From Streptomyces sp. NBC_00271 (GTDB lineage: Bacteria; Actinomycetota; Actinomycetes; Streptomycetales; Streptomycetaceae), in assembly GCF_036178845.1 (NCBI RefSeq), contig NZ_CP108070.1, positions 2,914,001 to 2,978,000 on the forward strand: a stretch of DNA of 64,000 nt, in the 5' to 3' direction. Of this stretch, positions 1-11,404 are shown one piece after another. Positions within the stretch are counted from its first letter, which is position 1. Every line of letters starts with the position of its first letter. The notes under the pieces are model-generated. The model was not told the origin of the DNA, made no database searches, and saw only the letters and a list, made by a program, of their open reading frames with translations. Made by a program: the position numbers and the translations under genes.

Positions 1-1
1 G

Positions 2-367
2 GACCGGGACATTCTGCGGGCGGTCGAGGCCGGAGCCGCGGGCTATCTCCTGAAGGACCTCCCTCGCGCCGAACTCGCCGACGCCGTCCGCTCCGCCGCG
101 CGCGGCGAGACCGTGCTGGCCCCGTCCGTCGCCGCCCGACTCGTCGACCAGCTCCGTACGAAGCCGGAGCGGCCGAGGTTGTCCGAGCGTGAGACGGCGG
201 TGCTGCGGCTGGTGGCGGAGGGCTGCACGAACGCCGAGATCGGGCGCCGCCTGTTCATCGGCGAGTCCACCGTGAAGACCCACCTGCTGCGGGCCTTCAC
301 CAAACTGGGGGTGGACGACCGAACCGCGGCGGTGACGAGCGCGATGCGCTCCGGCCTACTGGACTGA
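2..367 (+). CDS. LuxR/NarL-family response regulator, C-terminal part (5' end outside window)
   Basis: This is the last 121 codons of a two-component response regulator that begins upstream of the window. The first ~40 residues are the end of a receiver domain, with the typical GAAGYLLKD segment around the conserved late lysine. Residues ~60-121 form a LuxR-type helix-turn-helix: LSERETAVLRLVAEG, then TNAEIGRRLFIGESTVKTHL. The gene would bind DNA on phosphorylation by a partner histidine kinase, which should lie just outside to the left. An internal ATG at 113 would remove the receiver remnant and is unlikely to be the start. The family assignment is secure; the regulon is unknown. Confidence 0.9.
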   Translation, partial: DRDILRAVEAGAAGYLLKDLPRAELADAVRSAARGETVLAPSVAARLVDQLRTKPERPRLSERETAVLRLVAEGCTNAEIGRRLFIGESTVKTHLLRAFTKLGVDDRTAAVTSAMRSGLLD

Positions 368-404
368 CGCCGACCCCGAGGCTTTCCGGGGCGCAGCCCG
401 GCCC

Positions 405-437
405 AAGGGGCGCGGGGAACTGCGCGACCAGCCCCCA
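405..437. repeat. Dispersed Streptomyces intergenic repeat, copy 1
   Basis: The core is ggggcgcggggaactgcgcg, followed by accagcccccac. It lies just after the stop of the response regulator, in the convergent gap before hisS. The same core recurs at 17271, 17366, 25491 (inverted), 34871 (inverted) and 51314 (inverted), each time at a gene 3' end or between genes. Confidence 0.8.
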
Positions 438-469
438 CCCACCCGCACCCGAAGAACCCACCCGGGGGT

Positions 470-541
470 CTGGGGGCGGAGCCCCCAGGAAGGGATGATG
501 GGGGTCCCCCCTGCTCGAGCGAAGCCGAGAGCTTGGGGGAG
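470..541. repeat. Intergenic hairpin pair between convergent genes
   Basis: Two GC-rich inverted repeats are visible. The first has an 8-bp stem ctgggggc/gcccccag at 470-488 with a 3-nt loop. The second is an imperfect one in which ccccc near 506 pairs with ggggg near 536 around a ctcgagcgaagccgagag centre. They sit between the rightward regulator and leftward hisS and probably act as a bidirectional terminator. Neither has a clear T run. Confidence 0.5.
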
Positions 542-573
542 GGTAGGGGCGGCGGGGGCGAGAAACCCGGTCC

Positions 574-1836
574 TCAGCCCAGTCGCGTCTCGAGCTCCGC
601 CACGATCTCGTTCACCCCGACCGCCACCTGCTCACCGGACTCCATGTCCTTGAGCTGCACCACACCCTCGGCGAGATCCCGCTCACCGGCGACGACCGTG
701 TACCGCGCCCCCGACCGGTTCGCGTTCTTCATCGCCCCCTTGAGCCCCTTGGCCCCGTAGGAGAAGTCGGCGGCGACACCGAGCTTGCGCAGCTCGGTCA
801 CCTTGGCGAAGAGCACCCGACGGGCCTCCTCACCGAGCGGAACGGCGAACACGCTCGTGGCCGCGGGGAGTTCGAGCGAAACACCCTCCGCCTCCAGGGC
901 GAGCACCGTGCGGTCGACACCGAGCGCCCAGCCCACCGAGGGCAGCGCGGGCCCGCCGAGCATCTCGGACAGGCCGTCGTAGCGCCCGCCGCCGCCCACC
1001 GCGGACTGGGAGCCCAGACCGTCGTGGACGAACTCGAAGGTGGTCCGCGTGTAGTAGTCCAGGCCGCGCACCAGCTTCGGGTCGTCCTCGAAGGCAACCC
1101 CCGCCTCCGTGATCAGCTCGCGCACCTCCTCGTGGTACGCCTTGCACGCGTCGCAGAGGTAGTCACGGAGCAACGGCGCGCCCACCAGCTGCTTCTGCAC
1201 GTCGTCGCGCTTGTCGTCGAGGACCCGGAGGGGGTTGATCTCGGCACGGCGCAGCGTGTCCTCGTCCAGGTCGAGGCCGCGCAGGAAGTCCTGCAGGGCG
1301 GCCCGGTACACCGGACGGCACTCCTGGTCGCCCAGCGAGTTCAGCAGGATGCGGAAGTCCCGCAGCCCCAGCGACCGGTACGCCTGGTCCGCCAGGATGA
1401 TCAGCTCGGCGTCGAGCGCCGGGTCCTCCGCACCGATCGCCTCGGCGCCGACCTGCGAGAAGTGGCGGTAACGGCCCTTCTGGGGACGCTCGTAGCGGTA
1501 GTAGGAGCCCGAGTACCAGAGCTTGACGGGGAGGTTGCCGGCCTTGTGCAGGTTGGCCTCCAGCGCGGCGCGCAGTACGGAGGCCGTGCCCTCGGGGCGC
1601 AGGGCGAGCTGGTCGCCGCCCTTGGTCTCGAAGGCGTACATCTCCTTGGTCACGATGTCGGTGGACTCACCGACACCGCGCGCGAAGAGCTCGACGTTCT
1701 CGAAGCCGGGCGTCTCGATGTAGCCGTAGCCGGAGTTGCGCAGCGGCGCGGCGATCGCCTCGCGCACGGCGAGGTACTTGGCGCTCTCGGGCGGGATCAG
1801 GTCGTACGTGCCCTTGGGGGCCTTGAAGGTGCTCAC
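574..1836 (-). CDS. hisS: Histidyl-tRNA synthetase
   Basis: HisRS charges tRNA-His with histidine in the cytoplasm. The 420-aa length fits bacterial class II HisRS. Visible signatures are the motif 2 region [17 protein letters not shown] (residues 110-126), the histidine-specific [13 protein letters not shown] (257-269), [15 protein letters not shown] (281-295), and a C-terminal anticodon-binding domain from about residue 330. The start is a GTG at 1836 with a GAGAG ribosome site upstream. It lies 12 nt downstream of the metallo-hydrolase gene, so the two are probably one transcript. Nothing unusual is seen in the catalytic core, and there is no T-box-like leader upstream. Confidence 0.98.
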   Translation of the reverse strand: MSTFKAPKGTYDLIPPESAKYLAVREAIAAPLRNSGYGYIETPGFENVELFARGVGESTDIVTKEMYAFETKGGDQLALRPEGTASVLRAALEANLHKAGNLPVKLWYSGSYYRYERPQKGRYRHFSQVGAEAIGAEDPALDAELIILADQAYRSLGLRDFRILLNSLGDQECRPVYRAALQDFLRGLDLDEDTLRRAEINPLRVLDDKRDDVQKQLVGAPLLRDYLCDACKAYHEEVRELITEAGVAFEDDPKLVRGLDYYTRTTFEFVHDGLGSQSAVGGGGRYDGLSEMLGGPALPSVGWALGVDRTVLALEAEGVSLELPAATSVFAVPLGEEARRVLFAKVTELRKLGVAADFSYGAKGLKGAMKNANRSGARYTVVAGERDLAEGVVQLKDMESGEQVAVGVNEIVAELETRLG

Positions 1837-1848
1837 GAAAGTCTCTCG

Positions 1849-2565
1849 TCACATTCCTCGTCGGGGAGCGGGTTCGGCGCCGCGCGCTTGGCGGTCCGCC
1901 GCCACCTGCCGCAGATACGGGTTGGTGGCTCGCTCCTGGCCGATGGTCGTCTGGGGGCCGTGGCCGGACAGCACCACGGTCGAGTCGTCGAGCGGCAGGC
2001 ACACACGGGCCAGCGAGCCGAGCATCTCGTCCATGTCACCGCCGGGCAGGTCGGTGCGTCCGATGGAGCCGGCGAAGAGCAGATCGCCCGAGAAGAAGAC
2101 CGACGGAATGTCCGCCGTCTCGGGCATCTGGAAGGTCACCGACCCCTTCGTATGGCCGGGCGCGTGCGCGACGGACAGCTCCAGACCGGCCAGCTCCAGC
2201 CGCGTGCCGTCGGTGAGCGTCCGCACGTCGTCCGGCTCCCCCACGGTCAGCTCGCCCATCAGCGGCATGCCGATGGAGCGGCCGAGCGCCCGCTCCGGGT
2301 CGCTCATCATGTACCGGTCGTCGGGGTGGATCCAGGCCGGTACGTCGTGGGCACCGCAGACGGGCACGACCGAGGCCACGTGGTCGATGTGGCCATGGGT
2401 GAGGACGACGGCGACGGGCTTGAGCCGATGCTTCTTGAGTGCGTCCTCGACTCCCTGGGCGGCCTGATGGCCCGGGTCGATGATCACGCACTCCTCACCG
2501 GCGGCGGGGGCGACCAGGTAACAGTTGGTGCCCCAGGCCCCGGCGGGGAACCCGGCAATGAGCAC
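1849..2565 (-). CDS. MBL-fold metallo-hydrolase (glyoxalase II-like)
   Basis: The 238-aa cytoplasmic protein has the metallo-beta-lactamase fold. The metal-binding motif THGHIDH is at residues 56-62, with further ligands in HAPGHT (about 131) and SGDLLF (about 157). Single-domain proteins of this type next to hisS resemble glyoxalase II or YcbL hydrolases, but the substrate cannot be read from sequence. I chose the GTG at 2565 because GAAGGA lies 6 nt upstream and the family begins near LIAGFPAGAWGTNCY. An open frame reaching 2676 would add 37 unconserved residues. It precedes hisS in a probable two-gene operon. Confidence 0.85.
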   Translation of the reverse strand: MLIAGFPAGAWGTNCYLVAPAAGEECVIIDPGHQAAQGVEDALKKHRLKPVAVVLTHGHIDHVASVVPVCGAHDVPAWIHPDDRYMMSDPERALGRSIGMPLMGELTVGEPDDVRTLTDGTRLELAGLELSVAHAPGHTKGSVTFQMPETADIPSVFFSGDLLFAGSIGRTDLPGGDMDEMLGSLARVCLPLDDSTVVLSGHGPQTTIGQERATNPYLRQVAADRQARGAEPAPRRGM

Positions 2566-2745
2566 GATCGTCCTTCGTGGTGGCGTACGCGTGATGCCGT
2601 ACGGGGTGGGTGGCTGTGGATCAGAGCCTACCGGCGCTGCCGATTCCTCAGCTAACCCATATACGGTACGGGGCACACGCAGGCGGTCGGCTCACAAGAC
2701 GCACGCGTCCCACTTGACGTACGAGACGCATGAGGAGATAACCCG

Positions 2746-3585
2746 GTGGTCACCCAGGAACAGCGGCGGCGTCAGCTCGCCCGGGAGAAGTTCTTGCGGC
2801 AGCAGCAGCGGCGTACGGCCGCGCGGCGCAAGTCACACATGCGCAATACGGTGGTCGCGTCGGTCCTCGGCGTGATCGTCGTCGGCAGTGTGGTGTCGTA
2901 CGCGACCGGGGTCTTCAAGGACGACGGCAAGAAGGCCAACGCGGGCGCGGAGGTCACGCCGAGCGCCTCCCCGACCAGCAAGGCGCCGGACCCGTGCGCC
3001 AAGCCCGCCGAAGGCGCGGTGAAGTCGCTGAGCTGGAAGACGGAGCCGGCGATGACCATCGACAAGTCGGCGGACTACACGATGAAGCTGGCGACGACCT
3101 GCGGCGACATCGACGTCGCGCTGAAGACGGCCGCGGCCCCGCACACGGTGAACTCGTTCGACTTCCTCGCGGGCAAGGGGTTCTTCGACCACACCAAGTG
3201 CCACCGGCTCACCACGAACGGCATCTACGTGCTGCAGTGCGGTGACCCGAAGGGCACCGGCAGCGGCGGTCCCGGGTACACGATCCCGGACGAGAACCTG
3301 AAGGACACCAGCCTCAAGGGCGGCATCTACCCGGCGGGCACCCTTGCGATGGCGAACCAGTACAACGCCCAGACGCAGCAGGGACGCAACACGGGTGGCA
3401 GCCAGTTCTTCCTCGTCTACCAGGACAGTCAGCTACCGGCCGACTACACACCGTTCGGAACTATTTCCAAGTCCGGCCTCACGGTTCTCAAGAAGATCGC
3501 CGCGGCCGGAGAGAGCACAGGCCAGGGCGACGGGGCGCCCAACGCGACGGTCGTGGTCAACAAGCTGACCGTGACGAAATCCTGA
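2746..3585 (+). CDS. Membrane-anchored cyclophilin-type peptidylprolyl isomerase
   Basis: The protein has 279 aa. A basic, Arg/Gln-rich cytoplasmic N-terminus (1-33) is followed by one transmembrane helix at about 35-55, a Ser/Pro linker, and a cyclophilin domain from about residue 105 on the outer face. Substrate-pocket residues are kept: HRL (catalytic Arg), LQCGDPKGTGSGGPGY and GSQFFLVY. Four cysteines in the extracellular part (in DPCAK, TTCGD, TKCHR and LQCGD) could form disulfides. The expected role is cis-trans proline isomerisation of exported proteins. The GTG start has gaggag 9 nt upstream. It diverges from the hydrolase gene across a 180-nt gap holding both promoters. Confidence 0.9.
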   Translation: MVTQEQRRRQLAREKFLRQQQRRTAARRKSHMRNTVVASVLGVIVVGSVVSYATGVFKDDGKKANAGAEVTPSASPTSKAPDPCAKPAEGAVKSLSWKTEPAMTIDKSADYTMKLATTCGDIDVALKTAAAPHTVNSFDFLAGKGFFDHTKCHRLTTNGIYVLQCGDPKGTGSGGPGYTIPDENLKDTSLKGGIYPAGTLAMANQYNAQTQQGRNTGGSQFFLVYQDSQLPADYTPFGTISKSGLTVLKKIAAAGESTGQGDGAPNATVVVNKLTVTKS

Positions 3586-3720
3586 CCGTCAACTGCGAAA
3601 TTTCGGTCGCGCTGGATGCGGACAGCCGCCGGGCTGGTCGCCTATGTTGGCCGTGACGAAACTGTGGACGATGCCCAGGGGCCCTGAAGCCCCTCGCAGG
3701 CATCATGTGGAGGAGGCGCT

Positions 3721-4950
3721 GTGAGCAGCGACCCGTGGGGCCGCGTCGACGAGACGGGGACCGTGTACGTGCGTACGGCCGATGGCGAGCAGGTCGTCGG
3801 TTCCTGGCAGGCCGGCTCCCCTGATGAGGCGCTGGCCTACTTCGAGCGCAAGTACGAAGGCCTGGTTGTCGAGATCGGCCTCCTCGAGCGACGAGTGAAA
3901 ACCACCGACCTGTCGGCGAAGGACGCCCAGATCGCGATCGACCATATTCGCGAACAGGTGGACGCCCACCACGCGGTCGGCGATCTGCAGGCGCTGAAGA
4001 AGCGGCTGGACAAGCTCGTCGAGACGGTCGACGCGCGCCGTGAGGAGCGCAAGGTCCAGCGTGCGAAGCAGTCCGACGAGGCGCGGCACTCCAAGGAGGC
4101 GCTGGTCGTCGAGGCGGAGGAGCTGGCGCAGAGCGACCAGTGGCGGGCGGCCGGTGAGCGGCTGCGCTCCCTGGTGGACACCTGGAAGGGGCTGCCGCGA
4201 CTCGACCGCAAGTCGGACGACGAGCTGTGGCACCGCTTCTCGCACGCGCGCTCGGCGTTCTCCAAGCGCCGCAAGGCGCACTTCGCCTCGCTGGACGCGC
4301 AGCGCGAGGACGCCCGCAAGACCAAGGAGAAGCTGGTCGCGGAGGCCGAGTCGCTGTCCGCCTCCACGGACTGGGGTCCGACGGCGGCGCGTTACCGCGA
4401 GCTGATGGCGGACTGGAAGTCCGCGGGCCGCGCGCAGCGTGAGCACGAGGACGACCTGTGGAACCGCTTCCGCGGCGCCCAGGACGTGTTCTTCGCGGCG
4501 CGCAGCTCGGTCTTCGCCGAGCGGGACGCCGAGCAGTCGGAGAACCTGAAGCTCAAGGAGGAGCTGGCCGAGGAGGCCGAGAAGCTCGTCCCGGTGCAGG
4601 ATCTGAAGGCCGCCCGCGCTGCCTTCCGTTCCATCAACGAGCGCTGGGAGGCCATCGGCCACGTGCCCCGCGACGCCCGCCCGAAGGTCGAGGGCCGGAT
4701 GCACGCGGTGGAGCGGGCTCTGCAGGAGTCCGAGGAGGCCGAGTGGCGCCGGACCAACCCGGAGGCACGCGCGCGTGCGGAGGGTCTGACCGGTCAGCTG
4801 CAGGCCGCCGTGGACAAGCTCCAGGGCCAGATCGAGACGGCGCGCGCCGCTGGCAACGCTTCGCGGGCCGACAAGCTCCAGAAGGAGCTCGATGGCCGTC
4901 AGGCGCTGCTGGACCAGGCGTTGAAGGGTCTCCAGGAGTTCGGCGGCTGA
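3721..4950 (+). CDS. DUF349 domain-containing coiled-coil protein
   Basis: This is a 409-aa, highly charged soluble protein with no membrane segment. It contains consecutive DUF349 units of about 75 residues, each with a W-K-x-aromatic/G...D-D-E-L-W-x-R-F pattern (for example SDDELWHRFSHAR near 165 and EDDLWNRFRGAQ near 245), and a coiled-coil C-terminus ending in KGLQEFGG. Function in Streptomyces is unknown; related proteins are discussed as RNA- or ribosome-associated, which is inference only here. The GTG start at 3721 follows ggaggaggc. It shares direction with the cyclophilin but is separated by 135 nt, and ends 26 nt before a very strong terminator. Confidence 0.85.
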   Translation: MSSDPWGRVDETGTVYVRTADGEQVVGSWQAGSPDEALAYFERKYEGLVVEIGLLERRVKTTDLSAKDAQIAIDHIREQVDAHHAVGDLQALKKRLDKLVETVDARREERKVQRAKQSDEARHSKEALVVEAEELAQSDQWRAAGERLRSLVDTWKGLPRLDRKSDDELWHRFSHARSAFSKRRKAHFASLDAQREDARKTKEKLVAEAESLSASTDWGPTAARYRELMADWKSAGRAQREHEDDLWNRFRGAQDVFFAARSSVFAERDAEQSENLKLKEELAEEAEKLVPVQDLKAARAAFRSINERWEAIGHVPRDARPKVEGRMHAVERALQESEEAEWRRTNPEARARAEGLTGQLQAAVDKLQGQIETARAAGNASRADKLQKELDGRQALLDQALKGLQEFGG

Positions 4951-4976
4951 GGCTGCCGAGGCGGCTGGGTTTTCCC

Positions 4977-5033
4977 GCCACTACGTAGAGGGGCTCCCGT
5001 ACGGTTCGTACGGGAGCCCCTCTACGTAGTGGC
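4977..5033. terminator. Bidirectional terminator, 27-bp perfect hairpin
   Basis: The arms 4977-5003 and 5007-5033 are perfectly complementary around a 3-nt gtt loop. It lies between the convergent DUF349 gene and relA, starting 26 nt after one stop and ending 20 nt before the other. There is no T tract, as is common for Streptomyces terminators. The stem is unusually long. Confidence 0.9.
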
Positions 5034-5053
5034 CCGTTGACGGGCCAGGGAGG

Positions 5054-7591
<2,538 letters not shown>

Positions 7592-7710
7592 GAGGGCTCC
7601 TCGTGCGCGTTCCGGGTCCCCCGGTCAGGCTCCGGAAACCCCATGGTAGCGATCCTGGGCGCCGGGCTCGCTTTCGGCCGCTGGGACGGCCTCGTACAGG
7701 AAGAACGCGA

Positions 7711-7743
7711 GAGGCGGGCTCCGGATTCCTCCGGGCCCGCCTC
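7711..7743 (-). terminator. Hairpin after apt
   Basis: A 9-bp stem gaggcgggc/gcccgcctc (7711-7719 with 7735-7743) lies in the 230-nt gap between the apt stop and the relA start. In the leftward direction it is followed by gcgttcttcctgt, a weak T-rich tail. It probably separates apt from relA transcription partly. Confidence 0.55.
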
Positions 7744-7821
7744 CACGCTGTCCTACGGGTGTCTCAGGGCCTTCCCAGGCCTTTCCCGGGGGCTTTCCCC
7801 CAGGTGTCGCGAACGCGGCCC

Positions 7822-8370
7822 TCAGATCTTGAGGAGCGCCTCCAGCGGAGCGCCCGCGAGAGCCGGCTCCAGACGGCCGCGGCCGCCGAGGAACCCGAGC
7901 TCCATGAGCACGGCGACGCCCGCGACCTCGGCGCCCGCCCGGCGGATGAGCTGGAGCGAGGCCTCGGCGGTGCCGCCGGTGGCGAGGACGTCGTCGACGA
8001 CCAGGACGCGGTCGGCCGCGCTCAGGTCCTCGGCGTGTATCTCGATCTCGGCCGAGCCGTACTCCAGGTCGTACGCCTGCGACAGGGTCGCTCCGGGGAG
8101 CTTGCCCGCCTTGCGTACGGGGATGAAGCCGATCCCGGCGCGGACGGAGACCGGGGCGCCGAGGATGAAGCCACGGGCCTCCAGACCGACGATCTTCGTG
8201 GCCTCGGCGCGCACGGCGATCTCCGCCAGGGCGTCGGTGAGCGCCGTGAAGGCCGCCGGGTCCGCCAGGAGCGGGGTGATGTCCTTGAACATCACACCCG
8301 GCTCCGGGTAGTCGGCCACGTCGCGGATACGGCTGAGCAGCAGCGTCGTGATGTCCGTGAGCTCGGTCAT
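7822..8370 (-). CDS. apt: Adenine phosphoribosyltransferase
   Basis: The 182-aa Apt salvages adenine to AMP with PRPP. The PRPP-binding motif VLVVDDVLATGG is at residues 122-133. EARGFILGAPVS (64-75) and PVRKAGKLPG (84-93) match the family. The ATG at 8370 overlaps the secF stop by 4 nt (ATGA), which fixes the start and suggests translational coupling. A longer in-frame extension to 9003 runs antisense-like through secF codons and is not coding. The order secDF-apt-relA is a well-known Streptomyces arrangement. Confidence 0.97.
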   Translation of the reverse strand: MTELTDITTLLLSRIRDVADYPEPGVMFKDITPLLADPAAFTALTDALAEIAVRAEATKIVGLEARGFILGAPVSVRAGIGFIPVRKAGKLPGATLSQAYDLEYGSAEIEIHAEDLSAADRVLVVDDVLATGGTAEASLQLIRRAGAEVAGVAVLMELGFLGGRGRLEPALAGAPLEALLKI

Positions 8371-9482
8371 CGGCGCTTCCCCGAGGGTCGGCCGCGACCG
8401 CGGTTGCGGGACGCGGGCTGGTTGCGCGGGCCGACGACCATGGGCCCGTCGTCCTCCGGCTCGTCGTCCAGCATCACCTCGGTGACCTCGGACTCCAGGG
8501 GCTCGCCCTTCGCGGCGGCCTGGGCCCGCTTGGCGAGGACGCGCTTCCTGAGGGCCTTCATCTGCGGCTCGCGCTCCTTGAGGTCGGCGACGAGCGGCGT
8601 GGCGATGAAGATCGAGGAGTACGCACCGGCCGCGAGGCCGACGAACAGCGACAGCGAGATGTCGTTGAGCATGCCCGCGCCGAGCACACCGCCACCGATG
8701 AACAGCAGGCCCGCGACCGGCAGCAGCGCGACGACCGTGGTGTTGATCGAACGGACCAGGGTGCCGTTGATCGAGCGGTCGGCGATCTCGCTGTACGTGT
8801 AGCGGGTCTGCTTGGTGATGTCCTTCGTCTGCTCCTTGAGGCTGTCGAAGACGACGACCGTGTCGTACAGCGAGTAACCGAGGATGGTGAGCAGACCGAT
8901 CACGGTGCCCGGGGTGACCTCGAAGCCGACCAGGGCGTAGATGCCGACCGTGATGGTGATGTCGTGGATCAGGGCGACGAGCGCGGCCACGGCCATGCGC
9001 CACTCGAAGGCGATCGCCAGGTAGATCACGACGAGGACCATGAAGATCGCCAGGCCCTCCCAGGCCTTGTTGGCGATCTGCTCACCCCAACTGGGGCCGA
9101 CCAGGTCGGCGTTGATCTTCTCCGAGTTGACGTTCAGGTCCTTGGCGAGCTCGTCCTTGATCTTGTCGGACTTGTCCGTGTCGATGCCGGCGATCTGGAT
9201 GCGCAGACCACCGTTGCCGAGCTTCTGGACGACCGCGTCGTGGCCGGACGCCTCCTGCGCGTACGTCTCGGCCTGGGACACCGAGACGCTGGTCTTCTCG
9301 GTGGTGAAGACGGCGCCGCCCTGGAACTCGATGCCCATGTTCAGGCCGCGCACCGTCAGGCCGAGGATGGCCGTGATGGTGATCAGGATCGAGATGCCGT
9401 ACCAGATCTTGCGCTTGCCGACGAAGTCGTAGCCGATCTCGCCGCGGTGGAGCCGGGCGCCGAGGGTGCCGAGTTTCGACAT
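8367..9482 (-). CDS. secF: Protein translocase subunit SecF
   Basis: SecF (371 aa) is an inner-membrane partner of SecD in proton-driven protein export. Six hydrophobic segments are visible, starting with IWYGISILITITAILGLTVR near residue 26. The periplasmic loop follows GIEFQGGAVF. The conserved VIGLLTILGYSLYDTVVVFD region is near 190-215. The C-terminal tail is basic and Arg/Gly-rich (GRGRPSGKRR). It starts with ATG 1 nt after the secD stop region, within the same operon, and ends with an ATGA overlap into apt. Confidence 0.97.
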   Translation of the reverse strand: MSKLGTLGARLHRGEIGYDFVGKRKIWYGISILITITAILGLTVRGLNMGIEFQGGAVFTTEKTSVSVSQAETYAQEASGHDAVVQKLGNGGLRIQIAGIDTDKSDKIKDELAKDLNVNSEKINADLVGPSWGEQIANKAWEGLAIFMVLVVIYLAIAFEWRMAVAALVALIHDITITVGIYALVGFEVTPGTVIGLLTILGYSLYDTVVVFDSLKEQTKDITKQTRYTYSEIADRSINGTLVRSINTTVVALLPVAGLLFIGGGVLGAGMLNDISLSLFVGLAAGAYSSIFIATPLVADLKEREPQMKALRKRVLAKRAQAAAKGEPLESEVTEVMLDDEPEDDGPMVVGPRNQPASRNRGRGRPSGKRR

Positions 9483-9483
9483 C

Positions 9484-11265
9484 TCACGCCTCCTTCGGGT
9501 CGACGGGGGCGGAGGGACGGCGCGTACGGCGCAGTGGTGGTTTGGCGCCCAGGGCCTTGGGGTCGAGGCCGGACCACTTGTGGCCGCTCGCGTAGAACTT
9601 CCGGCGGGCGAGGAGCGTCATCAGCGGCTTGGTGAAGAAGAACACGACGACCACGTCGAGCACCGTGGTCAGACCGAGCGTGAACGCGAAGCCCTGGACC
9701 TTGCCGACGGTGACGATGAAGAGCACCGCGGCGGCGAGGAACGACACGAAGTCGGAGACCAGGATGGTGCGCCGGGCGCGCGGCCAGGCACGCTCGACGG
9801 CCGGGCGCAGGGAGCGGCCCTCGCGGATCTCGTCCCGGATGCGCTCGAAGAACACGATGAACGAGTCCGCTGTGATGCCGATCGCGACGATCGCACCACA
9901 GACCGCAGGCAGGTTCAGTGCGAAGCCGATGGTGGGGCCGAGCAGCGCCATGATCACGTAGGTGAGGGCGCCCGAGACCAGCAGGGAGGGGATGGCGATG
10001 ATCGACAGGCCCCGGTAGTAGACCACCAGGTAGATGACGACCAGGCCGAGGCCGATGGCGCCCGCGATCAGACCGGCGTGCAGCTGCTCGCCGCCGAGCG
10101 CGGCGGTCACCGTGGTGACGCTCGACTCCTTGAAGGTGAGCGGCAGCGCGCCGTACTTCAGCATGTTCGCCAGGCTCTGCGCCTCGGTCTGGTCGAAGCT
10201 GCCGGAAATCTCCGCACTGCCGCCGGTCAGCGCCTGCTGGACGAACGGGTCGGAGACGACATCACCGTCGAGGACGATCGCGAACTGGTTCTGCGGGGAC
10301 TGGTTCTTCGCGAGCTTGCCGGTGATGTCGGCGAACTTCTTGGAGCCACCGGAGGTGAACTCCATGGTGACCTTCCAGCCCGCCGCGCTCTGGGTGTCGA
10401 AGACCGCCGCGGCGCTCTTGATGTCCGTGCCCTTGACCTCGGCGGGGCCGAGGACGTACTTCTGCCACTGGCCCGAGGAGTTCTTGCCACAGGCCACGGT
10501 GGGGTCGGTGGCCTTGGAGCCTTCGCCGGCCTTGGCGCGCTGCGCCTCGTCGGTGCAGTCGAGCGCGGCGTACTGAGCCTGGAGCTTGGTGGCCGCGGCA
10601 CTGGCGCTCGCGCTGCTGCTCGCCGACGGCGAGGCGCTGGAGGAGGCCGAGGGGCTGGCCGAGGAGCTCGCGGAGCTGCTCGCGGACGGCGTGGAGTCGG
10701 CCTTCAGGGCGTCGGTGACCGCGCGGCCCTGGGACGTGGCGGAGGCCGTCGGGCTCGCGGAGCTCGACGAGGTCGCCTTGTCGGTGGCCTTGTCCGTGGC
10801 CTTCGAGGAGGAGCTGCTCGAAGCGCTGGGGGACGGGCTGGCCGACGCGGCCGAACCGGAGACCTCGGTGGCCAGGACCGGGCGGAAGTAGAGCTGCGCG
10901 GTGGTGCCGACCTGGGCCCGGGCTTCCTTGGAATTCGTGCCCTTGGGGATGTTGACAATGATGTTGTCGGATCCCTGGGTCTGCACCTCGGCCTCAGAAA
11001 CGCCGAGACCGTTGACACGGCGGTTCATGATGTCGACCGCGGTGTTCATGTTGGTCTTGTTGATCGCGTTCGGCTGGCCCGGCTCGTTCTTCGCCGTGAG
11101 CGTGATGCTCGTGCCGCCGGCGAGGTCGATGCCGAGACGCGGGGTGGGATGCCCGGAGAGGAACATCCCCCCCGTGAGCGCCGCGATGGCGATCAGGATG
11201 AAGGCCAGCGAGCGCCCCGGCCTGCTCTGGGCGCTCGCGCTCCGGCCCTTCTTCGGTGCTGCCAC
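9484..11265 (-). CDS. secD: Protein translocase subunit SecD with Ser/Ala-rich insert
   Basis: SecD (593 aa) works with SecF and YajC at the Sec translocon. An N-terminal transmembrane helix (SLAFILIAIAALTGGMFLSG, about 19-38) is followed by LGIDLAGGTSI and the extracytoplasmic head. A ~90-residue insert, residues 135-226, is almost only Ser, Ala, Pro, Thr and Lys. Five C-terminal membrane helices follow, with the conserved GAIVAIGITADSFIVFFERIRDE segment (residues split near 480) shared with SecF and RND pumps. The GTG start at 11265 has GGGAG 9 nt upstream. It ends 1 nt before secF. Confidence 0.97.
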   Translation of the reverse strand: MAAPKKGRSASAQSRPGRSLAFILIAIAALTGGMFLSGHPTPRLGIDLAGGTSITLTAKNEPGQPNAINKTNMNTAVDIMNRRVNGLGVSEAEVQTQGSDNIIVNIPKGTNSKEARAQVGTTAQLYFRPVLATEVSGSAASASPSPSASSSSSSKATDKATDKATSSSSASPTASATSQGRAVTDALKADSTPSASSSASSSASPSASSSASPSASSSASASAAATKLQAQYAALDCTDEAQRAKAGEGSKATDPTVACGKNSSGQWQKYVLGPAEVKGTDIKSAAAVFDTQSAAGWKVTMEFTSGGSKKFADITGKLAKNQSPQNQFAIVLDGDVVSDPFVQQALTGGSAEISGSFDQTEAQSLANMLKYGALPLTFKESSVTTVTAALGGEQLHAGLIAGAIGLGLVVIYLVVYYRGLSIIAIPSLLVSGALTYVIMALLGPTIGFALNLPAVCGAIVAIGITADSFIVFFERIRDEIREGRSLRPAVERAWPRARRTILVSDFVSFLAAAVLFIVTVGKVQGFAFTLGLTTVLDVVVVFFFTKPLMTLLARRKFYASGHKWSGLDPKALGAKPPLRRTRRPSAPVDPKEA

Positions 11266-11404
11266 CTTCTCGTACTCCCTCTCGGGCCGCCGTGCGCGGG
11301 GTCAGCGCGGGGGCGGCCATGACATGGTGTCGGGATTCCGTGCGAAAACGCAGGTCCCGGAGGTGCGGAGCGCGAACGGATCGCGCCGCGTCCCCGGGGC
11401 GTGA

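Noticed and set aside
1024..2655. Long rightward open frame (543 codons) antisense to hisS and the hydrolase gene
   Set aside because: It is the reverse shadow of two real genes in high-GC DNA, with an Arg/Leu/Val/Gly pattern and no ribosome site.
9484..11265. SecD Ser/Ala insert as sign of frameshift or fusion
   Set aside because: The frame is uninterrupted and the sequence on both sides is normal SecD; so it is an insert, not a defect.
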